The position numbers and the translations under genes were made by a program. A stretch of 64,000 nt of DNA from Flavobacteriales bacterium (GTDB lineage Bacteria; Bacteroidota; Bacteroidia; Flavobacteriales_F; PHOS-HE28): NCBI GenBank assembly GCA_016705545.1, contig JADIYA010000001.1, positions 682,001 to 746,000 on the forward strand. Reading direction: 5' to 3'. This document shows positions 17,616-27,077 of this stretch, in pieces (positions within the stretch are counted from its first letter, which is position 1; each line of letters begins with the position of its first letter). The notes under the pieces are model-generated. The model was not told the origin of the DNA. It worked only from the letters and a program-made list of their open reading frames with translations, and ran no database searches.

Positions 17616-19376
17616 ATGCCTCACCACGTAAAGCGCTGGCGCCTGAAGCCAGCCCCGGAGGCGGCTGCCGTGCGCGAACTCACCTATGAGCGCTGCCCGG
17701 AGAGCGCCGCCTCCCTGCTCGCGCAACGCGGAATCGCCGACAAGCGCATGGCCGCGCACTTCTTCCGCCCTTCGCTCGCCGACCTCCACGATCCCTTCCT
17801 CATGGCCGGCATGCTACGGGCCGTGGAGCGCATTGAACAGGCACTCGCGGAGAATGAGCGCATCATGGTCTATGGCGATTACGATGTGGATGGCACCACC
17901 GCTGTCGCCCTCGTTTACGGCTTCCTCGCGCGCTTCACCGGCAACCTCAGCTTTTACATCCCCGACCGGTATTCCGAAGGCTATGGCATCTCGTTCCAAG
18001 GCATCGACAAGGCGGAGGGGGAAGGCGTTCGCCTGATCATCGCCCTCGATTGCGGTATCAAGGCCAACGACAAAGTAGCCTACGCCTCGGAGCGCGGCAT
18101 CGATTTCATCATCTGCGATCACCACCTGCCCGGCGCTGAATTGCCGAAGTCTGTGGCCGTGCTCGACCCCAAACGGGCCGATTGCCCCTACCCCTTCAAG
18201 GAACTGAGCGGCTGCGGTATCGGCTTCAAGCTGATGCAGGGCTTCGCGCAGCGCAACGGCATCCCATTCGAGGACCTCGAGTCATCGCTCGACCTGGTTG
18301 CCATCAGCACCGCATGCGACATCGTGCCCGTAACCGGAGAGAATCGCATCCTCTCTCATTTCGGGCTGAAGCAGATCAACGATCAGCCACGACATGGCGT
18401 GCGCGCGATCATGGGCATGGCGGGCGTGAAAAAGCGCTTGGGCGTGGGCGACCTGGTCTTCGCCATCGGGCCGCGCATAAACGCTGCCGGGCGCATCGAG
18501 CACGGTCGGCAAGCCGTAGAGCTGCTGCTCGCGCACGACGAGAAGCACGCGGCATCCGCAGCGGCACTGGTCGATGGCAACAACAGCCACCGGCAGGAAC
18601 TGGACCGCAGCATCACCGAGGAAGCCCTGGCCTGCTTCGACGACGATGCCTGGCTGCGCGAAGCATGGAGCACGGTGGTGTTCAGCAAGAATTGGCACAA
18701 GGGGGTCGTGGGCATCGTGGCCTCACGCTTGGTGGAGCGGCATTACCGTCCGACGGTGGTGCTCACCGAAAGCAACGGCAAGGCCGTGGGCAGCGCCCGC
18801 AGCGTGCGCGGATTCGATGTGTATGAGGCCGTAAGCGCATGCAGCGACCTGCTGGAGCAGTTCGGCGGGCACATGTACGCCGCCGGACTCACCATGCCAC
18901 TGGAGAACGTGCAGGCCTTCCGCGAGCGCTTCGAGGCCGCCGTGCGCACCATGATCCAACCGGAGCAGCGCGTTCCCGAAGAGGACGTGGACCTCGAGCT
19001 GCGCCTCGATGCAATCGACGATGGTCTGCTCCGGGTAGTGCGCCACATGGCGCCGTATGGCCCCGGAAACATGCGGCCCGTATTCCTTGGCCGCGGCGTT
19101 GTGGACACGGGCAGCGCACGCCTCGTGGGCGAGCATCATCTGAAGATGCGCCTTGCCCATTCTGATGACCTCCGCCGCTCCTTCGATGCCATCGCGTTCA
19201 AGCAGGCGCACTGGCTCGATCTCGTGAAGAGCGGACAGCCATTCAGCGTGCTCTACGCCATCGAAGATCACGAGTGGCAAGGACGCGTGAGCACGCAGCT
19301 CAACATCAAGGACATCAAGCCGGGCACCGAAGGGCTGCTCGTGGGAGAGCGAATGATGGAGGAATTGAACCGTTGA
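17616..19376 (+). CDS. recJ: Single-stranded-DNA-specific exonuclease RecJ
   Basis: RecJ is a 5'-3' ssDNA exonuclease acting in recombination and mismatch or base excision repair. The protein has 586 residues. It belongs to the DHH superfamily. Catalytic motifs are VYGDYDVDGTTA (about 84-95), ALDCGI, and CDHHLPGAE (about 166). The DHHA1 domain motif is QFGGHMYAAGL (about 413), and a C-terminal OB-like segment follows. Length is typical. The preceding box at 17604 supports the ATG at 17616. It is followed after 23 bases by the heme/copper monooxygenase gene. Confidence 0.96.
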   Translation: MPHHVKRWRLKPAPEAAAVRELTYERCPESAASLLAQRGIADKRMAAHFFRPSLADLHDPFLMAGMLRAVERIEQALAENERIMVYGDYDVDGTTAVALVYGFLARFTGNLSFYIPDRYSEGYGISFQGIDKAEGEGVRLIIALDCGIKANDKVAYASERGIDFIICDHHLPGAELPKSVAVLDPKRADCPYPFKELSGCGIGFKLMQGFAQRNGIPFEDLESSLDLVAISTACDIVPVTGENRILSHFGLKQINDQPRHGVRAIMGMAGVKKRLGVGDLVFAIGPRINAAGRIEHGRQAVELLLAHDEKHAASAAALVDGNNSHRQELDRSITEEALACFDDDAWLREAWSTVVFSKNWHKGVVGIVASRLVERHYRPTVVLTESNGKAVGSARSVRGFDVYEAVSACSDLLEQFGGHMYAAGLTMPLENVQAFRERFEAAVRTMIQPEQRVPEEDVDLELRLDAIDDGLLRVVRHMAPYGPGNMRPVFLGRGVVDTGSARLVGEHHLKMRLAHSDDLRRSFDAIAFKQAHWLDLVKSGQPFSVLYAIEDHEWQGRVSTQLNIKDIKPGTEGLLVGERMMEELNR

Positions 19377-19399
19377 CCACCGCACTCATCGAAGCACGC

Positions 19400-20983
19400 A
19401 TGAAGAAGCTTTCCTTGCTTTCGTTAACGGCCCTTGCCGTGCAGCTCGCTATCCCACAGCAGGCAAGCGCGCAGACGCCCACTTGGAGCGACGATGTAGC
19501 CTGCATCGTTTACTCGCATTGCTCCACCTGCCATCACGAAGGCGGGCCCGGCCACTTCAACCTGATGAGCTACGCCGATGGCTATTGGTGGCGCAACGAG
19601 ATGCGGGCGGCCACACAGGCGCGGTTCATGCCGCCTTGGCCGCCTGACCCGGGGTATCGCTCCATGGCCCATGAACGCATCCTCACGCAGCAGGAAATCG
19701 ACATCATCGCGGCTTGGGTCGATGGCGGGGCACCCGAGGGCAATTCACAGAATACCCCGCCGCCACCCGTGTTCGAGAGCGAATGGGTGATCGACGCCCC
19801 GGATATCACGGCGATCATGGACGACTACGTGATTCCATCCTCCACCAGCGACAATTACCGATGCTTCGTTCTGCCGATCAGCAATCCCGCTGATAGCTGG
19901 ATCACCGGATTGGAAGTGGTGCCCGGCAACACGGCCATGGTCCATCATGTGCTCGTATTCCAGGACAATTCAGGGCAGGCTCAGCAGCTGGATGCGCAGG
20001 ACCCGGCGCCGGGCTATGCTGGATTCGGCGGCATCGGCGTGAATGGCGCTGACCTCATCGGGGCATGGGTGCCGGGGTCGACGCCCTACTTCACGCCCCC
20101 TGGAATGGGCATCAAGCTCTTGGCGAATGCCGACCTCGTGATCCAGGTCCATTATCCTGCGACCAGCGACACTGAGCTCGACAGCACCCGTGTGAATATC
20201 CGTCTTGGCACGGGCCCCTTCATGCGCGACCTGGCCATCGATCCCATCCTGAACCATGCGAGCAACATGACCGATGGGCCCTTGATCATCCCCGCGAATC
20301 AAGTGCGCACCTTCCATCAGCAATACACTGTGCCGCTGAACGCCACCATCACGTCCATTGCGCCGCATGCGCACCTGATCTGCACCAGCATGAAGGCCTG
20401 GGCCGTGAAGCCGGGCAACATCGTGGTGCCGCTAATCGACATCCCCAACTGGGACTTCGCCTGGCAAGGCAGTTATTCCTTCCGGAATCCGATCTACCTG
20501 CCCACGGGCACCGTGCTGCACAGCGAAGCCGTTTACGACAATACCACCACGAATCCGAACAACCCGAACTCGCCGCCCGCGTTGGTGACCGTGGGAGAGG
20601 CCACCACCGACGAGATGATGCTCTATTACTTCACATGGACCCCGGGCCTGCCCAGCGACGAGAACATCGTGATCGACAACAATCCTCACCTCGCCCATCA
20701 TCAGGATTGCGCGGTTGACTTCACCATTGGCGTAGAAGATGTCGCTGCGCGGAACACGCTCTCGGCTTATCCGCTTCCGGCGAAGGACCGTCTCGTCATC
20801 TCGCTCCCGTTCGAGCGCGGAAAGGTTGCTCTGATCGATTCGCAGGGCCGCACCGTTCATCTCTCATCTGTCACAGGGCCTCAGCATACGCTCGATGCCT
20901 CAAGGCTCGCACGCGGGTGGTATGTGCTGGAAGCATGGCCCGCAACAGCCCTGCCGCAACGCATCAAGGTAGTGCTTGAATGA
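19400..20983 (+). CDS. Heme c plus copper type II (PHM-like) monooxygenase with T9SS tail
   Basis: The 527-residue exported protein has a signal peptide MKKLSLLSLTALAVQLAI ... ASAQ. Residues ~28-105 form a cytochrome c-like domain with the heme motif CSTCH and a Met in RFMPPWPPD. Two domains resembling copper type II, ascorbate-dependent (DBH/PHM-like) monooxygenases follow, with Cu-ligand-like MVHHVLVFQD, IQVHYP and APHAHLI. The C-terminal ~70 residues form a T9SS type A domain (AYPLPAKDRLVISLP ... GWYVLEAW). The substrate is unknown. Such a fusion suggests electrons pass from the heme to the copper site at the cell surface (inference). The stop overlaps tadA by ATGA. Confidence 0.85.
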   Translation: MKKLSLLSLTALAVQLAIPQQASAQTPTWSDDVACIVYSHCSTCHHEGGPGHFNLMSYADGYWWRNEMRAATQARFMPPWPPDPGYRSMAHERILTQQEIDIIAAWVDGGAPEGNSQNTPPPPVFESEWVIDAPDITAIMDDYVIPSSTSDNYRCFVLPISNPADSWITGLEVVPGNTAMVHHVLVFQDNSGQAQQLDAQDPAPGYAGFGGIGVNGADLIGAWVPGSTPYFTPPGMGIKLLANADLVIQVHYPATSDTELDSTRVNIRLGTGPFMRDLAIDPILNHASNMTDGPLIIPANQVRTFHQQYTVPLNATITSIAPHAHLICTSMKAWAVKPGNIVVPLIDIPNWDFAWQGSYSFRNPIYLPTGTVLHSEAVYDNTTTNPNNPNSPPALVTVGEATTDEMMLYYFTWTPGLPSDENIVIDNNPHLAHHQDCAVDFTIGVEDVAARNTLSAYPLPAKDRLVISLPFERGKVALIDSQGRTVHLSSVTGPQHTLDASRLARGWYVLEAWPATALPQRIKVVLE

Positions 20984-21429
20984 TCTCGGGCAACGACGAT
21001 GAGTATTTCATGCGCCAAGCGCTGAAAGAGGCAGAACAGGCCTTCAAGCAGGATGAGGTGCCCATCGGCGCTGTGATCGTTGGCGGCGGACGCATCCTAG
21101 CCCGCACGCATAACCTCACCGAGAAGCTGAACGACGTGACCGCGCACGCGGAGATGCAGGCCATCACATCCGCTGCGGAGGCCATCGGCGGCAAGTACCT
21201 CGATGATTGCGCCATGTACGTCACCGTGGAGCCCTGCCCCATGTGCGCAGCTGCTTTGCGCTGGGCACAAGTGGGGCGCATCGTGTTCGGCGCATTCGAT
21301 GAGAAGAGCGGCTACAGGCGCATAGGCGGCGTGCTGCTGCATCCGAAGACGCAGGTCACGGGCGGCGTGCTGGAGCCCCAGTGCGCGGACCTGATGAAGG
21401 CCTTCTTCAGGAGGAAGCGCTCGCTCTGA
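20980..21429 (+). CDS. tadA: tRNA-specific adenosine deaminase
   Basis: TadA converts A34 of tRNA-Arg(ACG) to inosine; the family also contains guanine deaminases. The protein has 149 residues. Zinc-binding motifs are HAEMQAI (His and catalytic Glu, about residue 54) and EPCPMCAAAL (two Cys, about 83-90). The N-terminus DEYFMRQALKEAEQAF and VPIGAVIV are typical of TadA. It overlaps the preceding monooxygenase gene by four bases, although the functions look unrelated. Confidence 0.94.
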   Translation: MISGNDDEYFMRQALKEAEQAFKQDEVPIGAVIVGGGRILARTHNLTEKLNDVTAHAEMQAITSAAEAIGGKYLDDCAMYVTVEPCPMCAAALRWAQVGRIVFGAFDEKSGYRRIGGVLLHPKTQVTGGVLEPQCADLMKAFFRRKRSL

Positions 21430-21435
21430 TCGTCA

Positions 21436-24400
21436 TCAAGGAAGCTGCTGCAAACGTGTATTGGTGGGTAAGCTGCCGCCAATATTCACCAGAATGGGGT
21501 CGCGGTCGTTGCCATCACCTGTGTAACGGATCACGCCGTCGAGATTCACATCCTCTTGCAAGTAGCCCGGGGCGCTCACGTTGGTAGGGACGCTGCCACC
21601 AATGGCCACCAAGAGCGGGTCTCGGTCGTTGCCATCACCGGTATAACGCAAGGTTCCATCTCGCACGGCATCGCCGCTCCAGAGCATGGACTTGCCATCG
21701 CGCGGTTTCTGCGCCTCAGTGCCGAAGGTGGCTGTTGCGGGGTTGGTGAAATCGATGCCCGTTGGCGCGGTGGAAAGCGCGAGGGGCGCCGAGGTCATGA
21801 CGCCGAGGTGGTTCCGGTGCCGCGTGGCCACATGGTAGTTGCCACCACTGGCCCTGAAGGTCACGTTTCCGTTCAGGTCGGTATCCACCACGTCGCCATC
21901 GCGCTGGAGCAGCGCAGCGCGCGTGGCCACGATAGTCCCCGGGCTAACAGCATCGCGCAGCTCGAGCAGCACCCAATCCACGATGGCGTCGTCGCCTGTG
22001 GTGGTGAGCACTGCTGGAGCGATGGATTCACCGCCACCAAAGACCTGCGTGAAACCGCCACTTGTGTAAGGCTCGGTCGTGGGCACAAGGCCTCCGACGC
22101 GTAAGCCATCACTCATGAGGTCCGTGGCATCGTCGTATGGGCCATCGAGCATCAGCTTGAGCGCTACGCGCACGCCATTGCGCTCAATCACCACATCATC
22201 GAGGTAGAGCCAGTTGCCATAATTATTGATGGCCACGAAGCGCACGAGCACTTGTCCGCCATCGTATGCGGTGAGATCGTGGTCATGCTGCTGCCATTGC
22301 GTGCAAGTGGTCGGGGTCCAGGACGAGGTGACATAAGGATTGGTCTGCAGCGCCGCGCCGAAGGCTTCGAAGACCGTTGTCCACGAGAGGCCGCAATCGC
22401 CGCTCACCTGCACGCGCATGCCATCGGGATAGCTGCTGCTGTAGCCCGAGTAGGCGTGCTTGTACTTCAGCCGTGTGCCTGCAGAGCCGCTCAAGTCGAT
22501 GCGCGGTGTGACCAAGCGGTCCTCCTGCCCGGGGGTGCTCACCGAGTAATTATCGATGGCCCACGTGCGCGTGCCCACGCAAGAAGCTTGTCCAGATACC
22601 TCCTTGGTGACCCATGTGTTGCCATTGTCCGGGTTCTGCAGGGCCCACCCGGTGGGCACCGGCGAGGTGGTTTCGATGTTCTCCGCATAGGTGGAGGGAA
22701 GCGTGGTGGGTGTGCTCACCGTGATCGCGCTGGCCGCCTGATCGTTGGCGGTGTACTGATCGCCAGACAAGTTTGTGCGCGCCGTGAGCGTGTGCGGCCC
22801 GGTGCCCGGAATCGTTACCGGCTGCGGGAAGGTGAAGTTGGCTGAAGCTCCTGCCGCGAGGGTGCCGACATAGGTGGCGATCACTTCAGTTCCGCCATCG
22901 AGCTGGTAGCGCAGCTCGAAGTCGGTCTGCGGCTGCTGACCGAAGTTGCGCACGGTGACGGTGACGGGCATGTTCGTGGTTGCGCAATCGTACAGGTCGC
23001 CCCGCGGTGAGAGCACTTCGGAGATGCCCAAGTTGCTGGGCAGAGGGGTGTCGAAGGCCTCGACCTGATCGCTGCGGCTGGTGGAGAGCCCCTGACTGGC
23101 GCTGGCGCCCAGGCCACGGCGCGCGAACGCTGCCCAGATCGCCGCTTGGTTCGCGCCACCGTAGAGCGCTTGGTCGGCAGCGAGGATGGCGTCGCGACCA
23201 TTCACGAAGCCAGGATTGCAAGGAGTGAGCTTCAGACCCTCGATGACCAGGCGCATGGCGATGTTGTTGCCGCCATCACCGTTGTAGATGTCCGGGTCGA
23301 AGCCGTGCACGCCGATCAGCTCCCAGGTCATCTCCCAAAGCATGGTGCACCACACGAAGCCGATGCCGTGGGGCTGGCTCAGGCCGCTGTTCGTGCTGGC
23401 GTAGGTGTAATTGTTCGAGGCGAAGCTGGTGGTGTAGCGCGCCGGGCGGATGCCGACGCCGGTTGTAGCCTGACCGAGCACATAAGTGCCTACGCCGCGA
23501 CCAGTGGTCGGCGTATCGGTCGCCTTCATGGTCATCACGATGCCGAAGTAGTCGCTCCAGCCCTCGCCCATCTGCTCCGCATTGCCGAGGCAGCTGGTGT
23601 TCGATGGGCCGCCTACCAAGCGGTTGCTGATGCCGTGCCCGTATTCGTGCGCGATGATGCCGTTGTCGAGGTCGCTGTCGCGGTTGGGTGTGGTGCTGGT
23701 CCAGCGGTACATCTGCATGCGGGGGTTGCTGCCATCCGGCGGCGTACCGAAGTTGGCGTTGTTGGTGCCGCTGCCATCCTGCGCATCAGCATCCACGGGG
23801 TCGCTCCCTGCCCCGCCGCGTCCGTAGTTGTTCTCTTGGAAGTTGCCTGCGGGATCCGTGAAGCCGTACTGGTACCACACATCGTGCATGAGGTTGTTCC
23901 AGTAGAAGAGGTTGGTGGTGGCCGCCGGCAGGTAAGTGCTTGGAGCGCCGGTGAGGTCGAGCGGAAAATCGAAGTCCAGGCCTGCCCCTCCGCTGGGTCG
24001 GGTGCCACCCGTGTTGTTCGCGTCGGCATCCTCTTGGGCGAAGCAGTTGTTGCCCCGGGTATCCGTGTACTCAGCTCCTGCTGCGCCATTCGTATCGTGC
24101 CAGCCATAGGGAGAAGCGATCCCGCCATCGAGCCACGGCGCGTTGCTGAGTATGCGCGGGCCATGGCTAGGGCTCTCCGTGGGCCAATCGAACACGTTGT
24201 AGTCGTTGGGCGCGGCAGGGGCGGGTGCTGCATCGGGCGCATGTTCGTCGCAGCCGTAATGGGTCTCATCGTCCCAATTGCAGCTCGCGACCCAATCGTT
24301 CCGGTCGAGCTCTTCACCGGTGAGCGCGTCGATCCGCACGTTCCACCAGTGCGAGCCGTCGGGCGTGTAGTGATTCACGTTCCAAGCCAGCCGAAGTGCC

Positions 24401-24885
24401 TCACCCACGGGTTGATAAACCAGATGAGCCATCACCGGTACATGTCCGTATGCGTCGCCATTGAAGACTACCCGGCGCCCTTCATCTTCAATGCTCACCA
24501 CCGCAGGAACAGGCTTCCCAGGCATGGTCCGCAAGAGCACCGTGCTCACCGCCGCTTCAGCGCTGAAAACGGGCTCAGTCGCGTTCACACGCTTCTCCAA
24601 CGCCGTGAAGGCGCCTACGTTCAGGCGGAGCAGCTCGCCATTGGCCAATTGATGCACGGCGATGTCGCCGTTCCAAACCTCGATGCCCTGCCAGCGCTGG
24701 CGGAAGAAGGTGTGGGTGATTCCCGCATCGGTGTAATGGTCCTTGACCAAGAGGCCAGTGAGATCTGACGCATGAAAGCCTTGCCGCAGCAATTCATCCA
24801 TCACCTTGGATGTTGGAGCACTGGGGCGCTGAGCGCTGACAAGGGCTGAGGTAAGGGCGACGCAGAAAGTCAGGATTGAGCGCAT
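21436..24885 (-). CDS. Fungalysin (M36) metallopeptidase with two C-terminal dockerin-like repeats
   Basis: The 1149-residue secreted protease starts at ATG 24885, giving a signal peptide MRSILTFCVALTSALVSAQ; a longer frame exists without similarity. An FTP-type propeptide (about 25-180) precedes the M36 catalytic domain. Zinc ligands are HEYGH near 412-416 and the Glu of EGWSD near 442. Beta-rich domains follow, including a CARDB-like segment. The last ~85 residues hold two 40-residue repeats, RYTGDGNDRDPxLVxIGGSxPTN, separated by DVNLDGVI, which resemble calcium-binding dockerin loops. There is no type A sorting tail. A TACCTTCC box lies on the minus strand at 24904-24911. Confidence 0.93.
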   Translation of the reverse strand: MRSILTFCVALTSALVSAQRPSAPTSKVMDELLRQGFHASDLTGLLVKDHYTDAGITHTFFRQRWQGIEVWNGDIAVHQLANGELLRLNVGAFTALEKRVNATEPVFSAEAAVSTVLLRTMPGKPVPAVVSIEDEGRRVVFNGDAYGHVPVMAHLVYQPVGEALRLAWNVNHYTPDGSHWWNVRIDALTGEELDRNDWVASCNWDDETHYGCDEHAPDAAPAPAAPNDYNVFDWPTESPSHGPRILSNAPWLDGGIASPYGWHDTNGAAGAEYTDTRGNNCFAQEDADANNTGGTRPSGGAGLDFDFPLDLTGAPSTYLPAATTNLFYWNNLMHDVWYQYGFTDPAGNFQENNYGRGGAGSDPVDADAQDGSGTNNANFGTPPDGSNPRMQMYRWTSTTPNRDSDLDNGIIAHEYGHGISNRLVGGPSNTSCLGNAEQMGEGWSDYFGIVMTMKATDTPTTGRGVGTYVLGQATTGVGIRPARYTTSFASNNYTYASTNSGLSQPHGIGFVWCTMLWEMTWELIGVHGFDPDIYNGDGGNNIAMRLVIEGLKLTPCNPGFVNGRDAILAADQALYGGANQAAIWAAFARRGLGASASQGLSTSRSDQVEAFDTPLPSNLGISEVLSPRGDLYDCATTNMPVTVTVRNFGQQPQTDFELRYQLDGGTEVIATYVGTLAAGASANFTFPQPVTIPGTGPHTLTARTNLSGDQYTANDQAASAITVSTPTTLPSTYAENIETTSPVPTGWALQNPDNGNTWVTKEVSGQASCVGTRTWAIDNYSVSTPGQEDRLVTPRIDLSGSAGTRLKYKHAYSGYSSSYPDGMRVQVSGDCGLSWTTVFEAFGAALQTNPYVTSSWTPTTCTQWQQHDHDLTAYDGGQVLVRFVAINNYGNWLYLDDVVIERNGVRVALKLMLDGPYDDATDLMSDGLRVGGLVPTTEPYTSGGFTQVFGGGESIAPAVLTTTGDDAIVDWVLLELRDAVSPGTIVATRAALLQRDGDVVDTDLNGNVTFRASGGNYHVATRHRNHLGVMTSAPLALSTAPTGIDFTNPATATFGTEAQKPRDGKSMLWSGDAVRDGTLRYTGDGNDRDPLLVAIGGSVPTNVSAPGYLQEDVNLDGVIRYTGDGNDRDPILVNIGGSLPTNTRLQQLP
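21461..21650 (-). repeat. Two tandem copies of a dockerin-like coding repeat
   Basis: Copies at 21461-21530 and 21581-21650 are offset by exactly 120 bases. They encode RYTGDGNDRDPILVNIGGSL and its near twin ending IGGSV at the C-terminus of the M36 protease. They are similar at DNA level but not identical, so they are protein repeats rather than a mobile element. Confidence 0.8.
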
Positions 24886-25033
24886 GGGCTTGAATAAGGG
24901 CGCGGAAGGTACCGGGTGCGCTGGTGACGAAGCAATGCGAGGAACGGATGAATCAAGGAATCCTGTCCGTTTGAGAGCCACGCGCACGCGCTTTGCGCCG
25001 CGATTCACAGGACGGGAAGGCTATCCTTCGGCG

Positions 25034-25041
25034 TACTTTCG
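25034..25041 (+). promoter_or_regulatory. Putative -7 box of the bacilliredoxin gene
   Basis: TACTTTCG lies 89 bases before the ATG at 25131. The intervening leader contains the AC-rich motif AACCCACAACC at 25110-25120. Confidence 0.4.
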
Positions 25042-25130
25042 CAGCGACACTCCAACCGCGCGAAACCAAGTTGGATAGAGGCACAGAGCCGGTCCTCTCT
25101 TCCTGCTGCAACCCACAACCTTAGTTGAAC

Positions 25131-25541
25131 ATGTACCCCCCCGAACTCACCGCCCCGATGTCCATGGACCTGGTGTCCGCTGGATTCGAAGAACTGAAGA
25201 CCCCCGAGCAAGTGGACAAGGCCCTCGCGCAGCCAGGCACCGTGCTTTGCGTGGTGAATAGCGTTTGCGGCTGCGCCGCCGGTGCCGCTCGCCCTGGGGT
25301 GAAGCACAGCCTTCGCGGCAGCAAGCGACCCGATAAGCTGGTGACCGTTTTCGCCGGCGTGGATGGCGATGCGGTGATCCAGGCCCGCAAGCATTTCCTG
25401 CCTTACCCGCCCAGCAGCCCGGCCATGGCCCTGTTCAAGGACGGCAAGCTCGTTCACTTCCTGGAGCGCCATCATATCGAGGGTCGCACCGCCGAGATGA
25501 TCGCGGAGAACCTCGGCATGGCCTACGAGGAATTCTGCTAG
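25131..25541 (+). CDS. BrxA/BrxB family bacilliredoxin
   Basis: The 136-residue thioredoxin-fold protein belongs to the YphP/YqiW family. These enzymes remove bacillithiol from mixed disulfides on proteins. The active-site Cys-Gly-Cys is at 46-48 within NSVCGCAAGAARPG. The start MYPPELTAPM is typical of the family, and ATG 25131 is preferred over a TTG two codons upstream. Presence implies bacillithiol or a similar thiol in this organism (inference). It is single, ending in a strong terminator shared with gdhA. Confidence 0.93.
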   Translation: MYPPELTAPMSMDLVSAGFEELKTPEQVDKALAQPGTVLCVVNSVCGCAAGAARPGVKHSLRGSKRPDKLVTVFAGVDGDAVIQARKHFLPYPPSSPAMALFKDGKLVHFLERHHIEGRTAEMIAENLGMAYEEFC

Positions 25542-25554
25542 GATTGGCAGACCA

Positions 25555-25598
25555 GGAAATGAAAGGCCCCGGCCAGATGGCCGGGGCCTTTCATTTCC
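25555..25598 (+). terminator. Perfect bidirectional hairpin between brx and gdhA
   Basis: A perfect 20-base stem (25555-25574 with 25579-25598) with an AGAT loop lies between two convergent genes, 13 bases from each stop. Its outer stem has A on one side and T on the other, so it can act as an intrinsic terminator in both directions. Confidence 0.9.
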
Positions 25599-25611
25599 TA
25601 TTGAGCGTTGC

Positions 25612-26967
25612 TTACACCACGCCCTGATCCAGCATCGCATCGGCCACTTTCACGAAGCCGGCGATGTTCGCGCCCTTCACGTAGTTCACGCCCTTGCCTT
25701 CGGCACCATACTTCACGCATGCAGCGTGGATGTTCTTCATGATGCTGTGAAGGCGCTGGTCCACCTCTTCGGCGGTCCAGCTCAAGCGCAGGCTGTTCTG
25801 GCTCATCTCCAAGCCGCTCGTCGCAACACCGCCGGCGTTGCTGGCTTTGCCGGGAGCGAAGGCCACCTTGGCTGCTTCGAACACCGCGATGGCTTCCGGC
25901 GTGCTGGGCATGTTGGCGCCCTCGGCCACGTACTTCACGCCCTTCTTCACCAGGTCCTTGGCGTTCTTGCCGTCCAGTTCGTTCTGCGTGGCGCAGGGCA
26001 GAGCCACATCGCATTTGGCCACCACGTCCCACACGCGAGCGCCTTTCTTATAGGTGCTACCCTTGAACTTCTTGGCGTATTCCTCGATACGGCCGCGCTT
26101 CACGTTCTTCAGTTCCATGATGAAGGCGAGCTTCTCCTTGGTGATGCCGGCGGGATCGAATATGCTGCCGTCGCTGTCGGAGCAGCTCACCACCTTGGCG
26201 CCGAGCTGCGTGGCTTTCTCAATGGCGTACTGGGCCACGTTGCCGCTGCCGCTCACCGCCACCGTTTTGCCCTTGAAGCTGGTCTTGTTGTGCTTCATCA
26301 TCTCCTCCGCGAAATACACGCAGCCGTAGCCCGTCGCCTCCGGGCGCATGAGCGAACCGCCCCAGGTGCGGCCCTTGCCGGTGAACACACCGGTGAACTC
26401 GTTGCGCAGGCGCTTGTCCTGGCCGAACATGAAACCGATCTCGCGGCCGCCCACGCCGATGTCGCCCGCAGGCACGTCGGTGAACTGGCCCACGTGGCGC
26501 CACAGCTCCGTCATGAAGCTCTGGCAGAAGCGCATCACTTCCAGGTCGCTCTTGCCTTTGGGGTCGAAGTCCGACCCCCCCTTGCCACCACCCATCGGGA
26601 GCGTTGTGAGGCTATTCTTGAAAGTCTGTTCGAAGCCCAGGAACTTCAGGATGCTGAGGTTCACGCTGGGGTGGAAACGCAAGCCGCCCTTGTAAGGTCC
26701 GATGGCACTGTTGAACTCGATGCGGAAGCCGCGGTTCACCTGGGTGTTGCCCTTGTCATCGACCCATGGCACGCGGAAGATGATGGTGCGCTCGGGCTCC
26801 ACCATGCGCTCCAGGAGCATCTTGCCCTTGTACTTGGGGTTCGCCTCGATGAAGGGGATCACCATTTCGGCCACTTCGTGCACGGCCTGAAGGAATTCGG
26901 GCTCGCTGCCGTTGCGCTTCTTCACTTCGGCCATGAAGGCATCAACGGCCTTGTTCGACTTTGCCAT
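25612..26967 (-). CDS. gdhA: Glutamate dehydrogenase, NADP-type
   Basis: The enzyme interconverts 2-oxoglutarate plus ammonia and glutamate. The protein is 451 residues from ATG 26967 (MAKSNKAVDAFM). It is the hexameric GDH I type: PYKGGLRFHPSVN (substrate Lys), PMGGGKGGSDFDP with Lys129, VPAGDIGVGGREIGFMFG, and nucleotide-binding VSGSGNVAQYA. The acidic loop after the Rossmann strand (SCSDSDG) does not let the cofactor be called firmly. Its promoter box TACATTTG at 27004-27011 is the classical Bacteroidota form. The 3' end is the strong hairpin at 25555-25598. Confidence 0.96.
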   Translation of the reverse strand: MAKSNKAVDAFMAEVKKRNGSEPEFLQAVHEVAEMVIPFIEANPKYKGKMLLERMVEPERTIIFRVPWVDDKGNTQVNRGFRIEFNSAIGPYKGGLRFHPSVNLSILKFLGFEQTFKNSLTTLPMGGGKGGSDFDPKGKSDLEVMRFCQSFMTELWRHVGQFTDVPAGDIGVGGREIGFMFGQDKRLRNEFTGVFTGKGRTWGGSLMRPEATGYGCVYFAEEMMKHNKTSFKGKTVAVSGSGNVAQYAIEKATQLGAKVVSCSDSDGSIFDPAGITKEKLAFIMELKNVKRGRIEEYAKKFKGSTYKKGARVWDVVAKCDVALPCATQNELDGKNAKDLVKKGVKYVAEGANMPSTPEAIAVFEAAKVAFAPGKASNAGGVATSGLEMSQNSLRLSWTAEEVDQRLHSIMKNIHAACVKYGAEGKGVNYVKGANIAGFVKVADAMLDQGVV

Positions 26968-27003
26968 CGGGATGTTTTGTTGGTGCTTTTGATTAAGCGG
27001 CGG

Positions 27004-27011
27004 CAAATGTA
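27004..27011 (-). promoter_or_regulatory. Putative -7 box of gdhA
   Basis: TACATTTG on the minus strand is an exact TAnnTTTG match, the canonical Bacteroidota primary sigma -7 element, 36 bases before the start. Confidence 0.6.
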
Positions 27012-27077
27012 GGTGGGGAATTGCAGGAGGAATGCAGGTTGAGGGTTGTTGCCCCTCCAACCCACAACCCCTCAGCC

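Noticed and set aside
21461..21650. Spaced similar sequences that might suggest a short CRISPR-like array
   Set aside because: The two copies are imperfect, occur only twice and encode protein repeats in the M36 protease. No cas gene is nearby.
23146..24768. A 540-codon open frame on the plus strand opposite the M36 protease
   Set aside because: It lies opposite a real gene with clear domains. No family similarity and an Ala/Val/His-rich composition typical of a shadow frame.
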